A program made the position numbers and the translations under genes. Under the pieces are notes generated by a model. That model saw only the letters and a program-made list of their open reading frames with translations, ran no database searches and was not told the DNA's origin. Source: Bigelowiella natans CCMP2755 (Eukaryota; Cercozoa; Chlorarachniophyceae). From it: a stretch of 35,000 nucleotides of DNA. Positions 32,952 through 35,000 of the stretch are shown here, one piece after another; positions within the stretch are counted from its first letter, which is position 1, and each line of letters starts with the position of its first letter. Where the stretch lies: assembly GCA_000320545.1 (NCBI GenBank), contig ADNK01000823.1:1-35000 (forward strand). The letters run 5' to 3'.

Positions 32952-33163
32952 GGCCAGCCGGCTCAGCCGCACGTTAGTCCGAATTTCATCGGCCGAACAT
33001 CCCATCGTGACGTTCCATCCAGATTCCAAATTTCCGTCAATTTTCCATGCTGGAAACATCCATCGGAACCGCATCGTGGTGCTTCCAACCGAAGAGCTTC
33101 ACGCTCTCAAGACAACAACGGCGAAACCAGCATTATGATCGGCGAATTCGGGAATGCGCAGGT

Positions 33164-33190
33164 GTGCGACAACAAATTTCGTTGTCGCAC
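33164..33190. other. Perfect 10-bp inverted repeat
   Basis: GTGCGACAAC and its exact reverse complement are separated by 7 bases. It is a candidate hairpin or dyad protein-binding site about 275 bp upstream of the UTP4-like start. Confidence 0.6.
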
Positions 33191-33463
33191 GATGTAATTG
33201 ACACCTGTTCGTTGGTGCGACGGTACGACTTACTTTCTCCCCGAGGATCAATTTCGAATAAGGGCCCCCTGCCCTGAGCGTCCCGTTCACCAGGTCAGAA
33301 GCCTCTGCGCCGAGCATTCCGGTGCGTGCGATAGTATCCCATCGTATGCAGTGATTTAAATCTGTGCCCAACATTTCCTCTGTCTACTTCGCGAAGCGGG
33401 GGTTGGATGGTGATGTTCTCACTGATTTCCATCACATACGATTTTGGCAGCGTCTCGGGTGGT

Positions 33464-34063
33464 ATGGAGGTTGACCCGGAGCCCCACAAGATCCACCGAT
33501 GCCGGTTCTTCAAGTGGAAACCTGGGGCCATAACCTGTCTCGCATTCACGGAGGATGGGACCAGAATTGCGGTCAGGCACCACCCTCAAAGCACATGCAT
33601 TATGATTTTGCTACGCTTCGGTAACAGTCAGCCAATTTCAACGACCGACCGCACATATCTGTAGGTTGGACGCGAGAATGGGGACATTGAGATCTGGAGA
33701 GAGTGGCACTGCGAACTGGTCCCCCTACAATTACGAATAGGATAATCTTTTGCGATTCCTAGTCTCCACGATTGCCAAACTCACATTAAGGGATGATGAT
33801 GTTGCGCACAAGAGGAAATTAGAAGAGAGAGCGTTCATTGCTATTTTTTCCATACGGTGATACTCCCTATCCTTCTCCAATGTGCAACACCGAAATATTA
33901 GGTGATTCCTGGGTATGGAGATAAAGGTAGTGTCTACCGGGTGCTATGGCTTCCACGAGTAAGCAACGAGGAGGAGAAAGGCAGCAGCGCAGGATTCCCT
34001 CGACTTTTCACAGCAGGGTTGAATGGTACACAGCAACTTAGATCGGCCTAGCGGAATATATCC

Positions 34064-34105
<42 letters not shown>

Positions 34106-35000
34106 ATTATCATCATTATGATCCCGCAGATGGTACATCTGATGAACGGCCCCCTACTTACCCGTACCTACCAAAAACCAGGTCGATTGGTGGAGTACGA
34201 CTTACACAGCTTGAAGCCGAAGGAAGGACTCTCTTCTTACGGGTATAATTTGGTGAATAGCCGCAGGAAATAATTTTTGGATCCACGCATGTTTTCAGCA
34301 TATGCCGATGATCGAATGATTCCTATGGGGCTGAGCGGTTTTGTGACTGCTTTTGCGAACAACAACAGCGGGGCCATATGGTCATGTGAAACGAATGGCG
34401 ATCGGACAGATGTTGCGCTTGGGTGTGAGGTAATGTGCATGCATATTCATGTGGGTAGTAGTATTCACGTCGTTTCGCCTCTTCTTTCTTGTAGCCTGTG
34501 AAGCACCGATGAAACTCGTATCTTACTTTTCCAGGACGGGACTGCGCGCATTTACTCCCGAGTGGAAGGCTCTGATGCCCCCCTTGTCTACAAGGGCGTG
34601 ATAGGATCTCAAAAGGGTTGTGCAGCAACGGCAGCAATAGAAGAAGAAGTAGATGAAGAAGATGAAAGCACGTTGACTCCTTTTGAGGCTCTTCGCTTGC
34701 CGGTTGCAGAATCGATCTTTGACTCATCGCAATATGTGTCCGCGTGTTGTGTGTATTGCTGTCCTTCATACAGGCCGAATCCTGAGTTTGTGCTATGGGA
34801 AACGGCGAGTCGCGTCTTCTCCGACGACAGAAGAAGTTTTAGCAATGTACAACAACTTGCACCTTACAGCTACGAAAGCACCTCACCACCACTCTCACAT
34901 TCACCTCCTTCTGCGTTTTGCCATTTTTTGTCCTGTCGTATCCTCAGTTGTGTCTCACAGCCTTACTACACCGCTTATTCGCACAAAAACACATCTCTCC
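33464..35000 (+). CDS. UTP4: UTP4/cirhin-like WD40 protein, 5' part
   Basis: UTP4 (cirhin) is a WD40 subunit of the t-UTP subcomplex of the small-subunit processome, acting in the nucleolus on pre-rRNA. Exons join in phase: 33464-33571, 33665-33718, 33902-33958, 34130-34242, 34369-34429, and 34535 onward with an unresolved end. The start MEVDPEPHKIHRCRFFKW aligns with the family's N-terminal K-x-H-R-x-R-F-F motif, followed by AITCLAFTEDGTRIA, GRENGDIEIWREW, VIPGYGDKGSVYRVLWLP, GRLVEYDLHSLKP, GGAIWSCETNGDRTDVALGC and DGTARIYSRVEG. These are successive WD40 blades in the same order as UTP4. After 34615 the frame stays open through an acidic insert, but I cannot tell whether it is exon or intron. 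The gene runs off the right edge. Its 5' end faces the FANCI-like gene. Confidence 0.85.
34070..34101. repeat. (AT)n microsatellite
   Basis: About 32 bases of TA repeat, inside the UTP4-like intron 33959-34129, about 28 bases before its acceptor. Confidence 0.95.

Larger units (their letters stand above)
32461..33463. promoter_or_regulatory. Divergent intergenic region, FANCI-like / UTP4-like genes
   Basis: About 1 kb separates the first mapped FANCI-like exon from the UTP4-like start. The missing FANCI start exon and both promoters must be here. I could not join any upstream ATG in phase to the acceptor at 32461. The region contains one perfect E2F-type element and a hairpin, listed separately. 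Several moderate open frames (32528-32788 and 32844-33197 plus, 32490-32843 minus) show no known domain. Confidence 0.45.

Noticed and set aside
1-35000. Transposons, tRNA or rRNA genes, viral integrations
   Set aside because: I found no reverse transcriptase, transposase or integrase motifs, no long terminal or inverted repeats, and no cloverleaf or rRNA-like sequence by eye. A covariance or repeat-library search could still find diverged copies.

Overview
The window is nuclear DNA from an intron-dense eukaryote. It holds no bacterial-type operons. Coding sense appears only after joining short exons at GT-AG junctions, which keep a consistent reading phase over dozens of introns. The recognised genes (HGH1, TBC1D13, WDR47, FANCI, UTP4) are deeply conserved eukaryotic families but diverged from animal or plant versions. 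Introns are short (mostly 30-450 nt), simple-sequence DNA is everywhere, and one nuclear protein carries an internal LysM module. I lean towards a protist or alga, possibly a stramenopile, but the lineage is inference. The window begins with 13 G, which may be an assembly edge.

Layout (gene calls rest on exon joins made by eye): HGH1-like (-), 1099-2546, C-terminus not found; ankyrin-repeat gene (+), 3217-3805, with one frameshift; SET-domain methyltransferase (-), 4236-5802, 6 exons; TBC1D13-like Rab GTPase-activating protein (+), 6302-9712, 11 exons; an unresolved stretch, 9713-12496, that may hold a minus-strand gene; WDR47/nemitin-like LisH-CTLH-WD40 gene (+), 12497-19509, about 30 exons; a very large FANCI-like gene (-), 20560-32460, 8 exons found, first exon missing; UTP4/cirhin-like WD40 gene (+), 33464 to the right edge. 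Recognised genes alternate strands, giving head-to-head pairs (HGH1/ankyrin, SET/TBC, FANCI/UTP4) and tail-to-tail pairs (ankyrin/SET, WDR47/FANCI).

The main highlight is the FANCI homologue. It joins to about 3,470 codons, roughly 2.6 times the human protein. Conserved helical-solenoid blocks are separated by long homopolymeric inserts (Ser, Gln, Asn, Thr, Asp/Glu, Lys/Arg). Its C-terminal part also contains a LysM-like domain and a four-cysteine zinc ribbon, neither expected in FANCI. All seven of its mapped introns are phase 0 and nearly all carry a microsatellite or homopolymer. A perfect E2F-type element lies in the shared upstream region with UTP4. The genes are housekeeping functions (DNA crosslink repair, ribosome biogenesis, eEF2 folding, Rab control, microtubule-associated scaffolding) and do not form one pathway.
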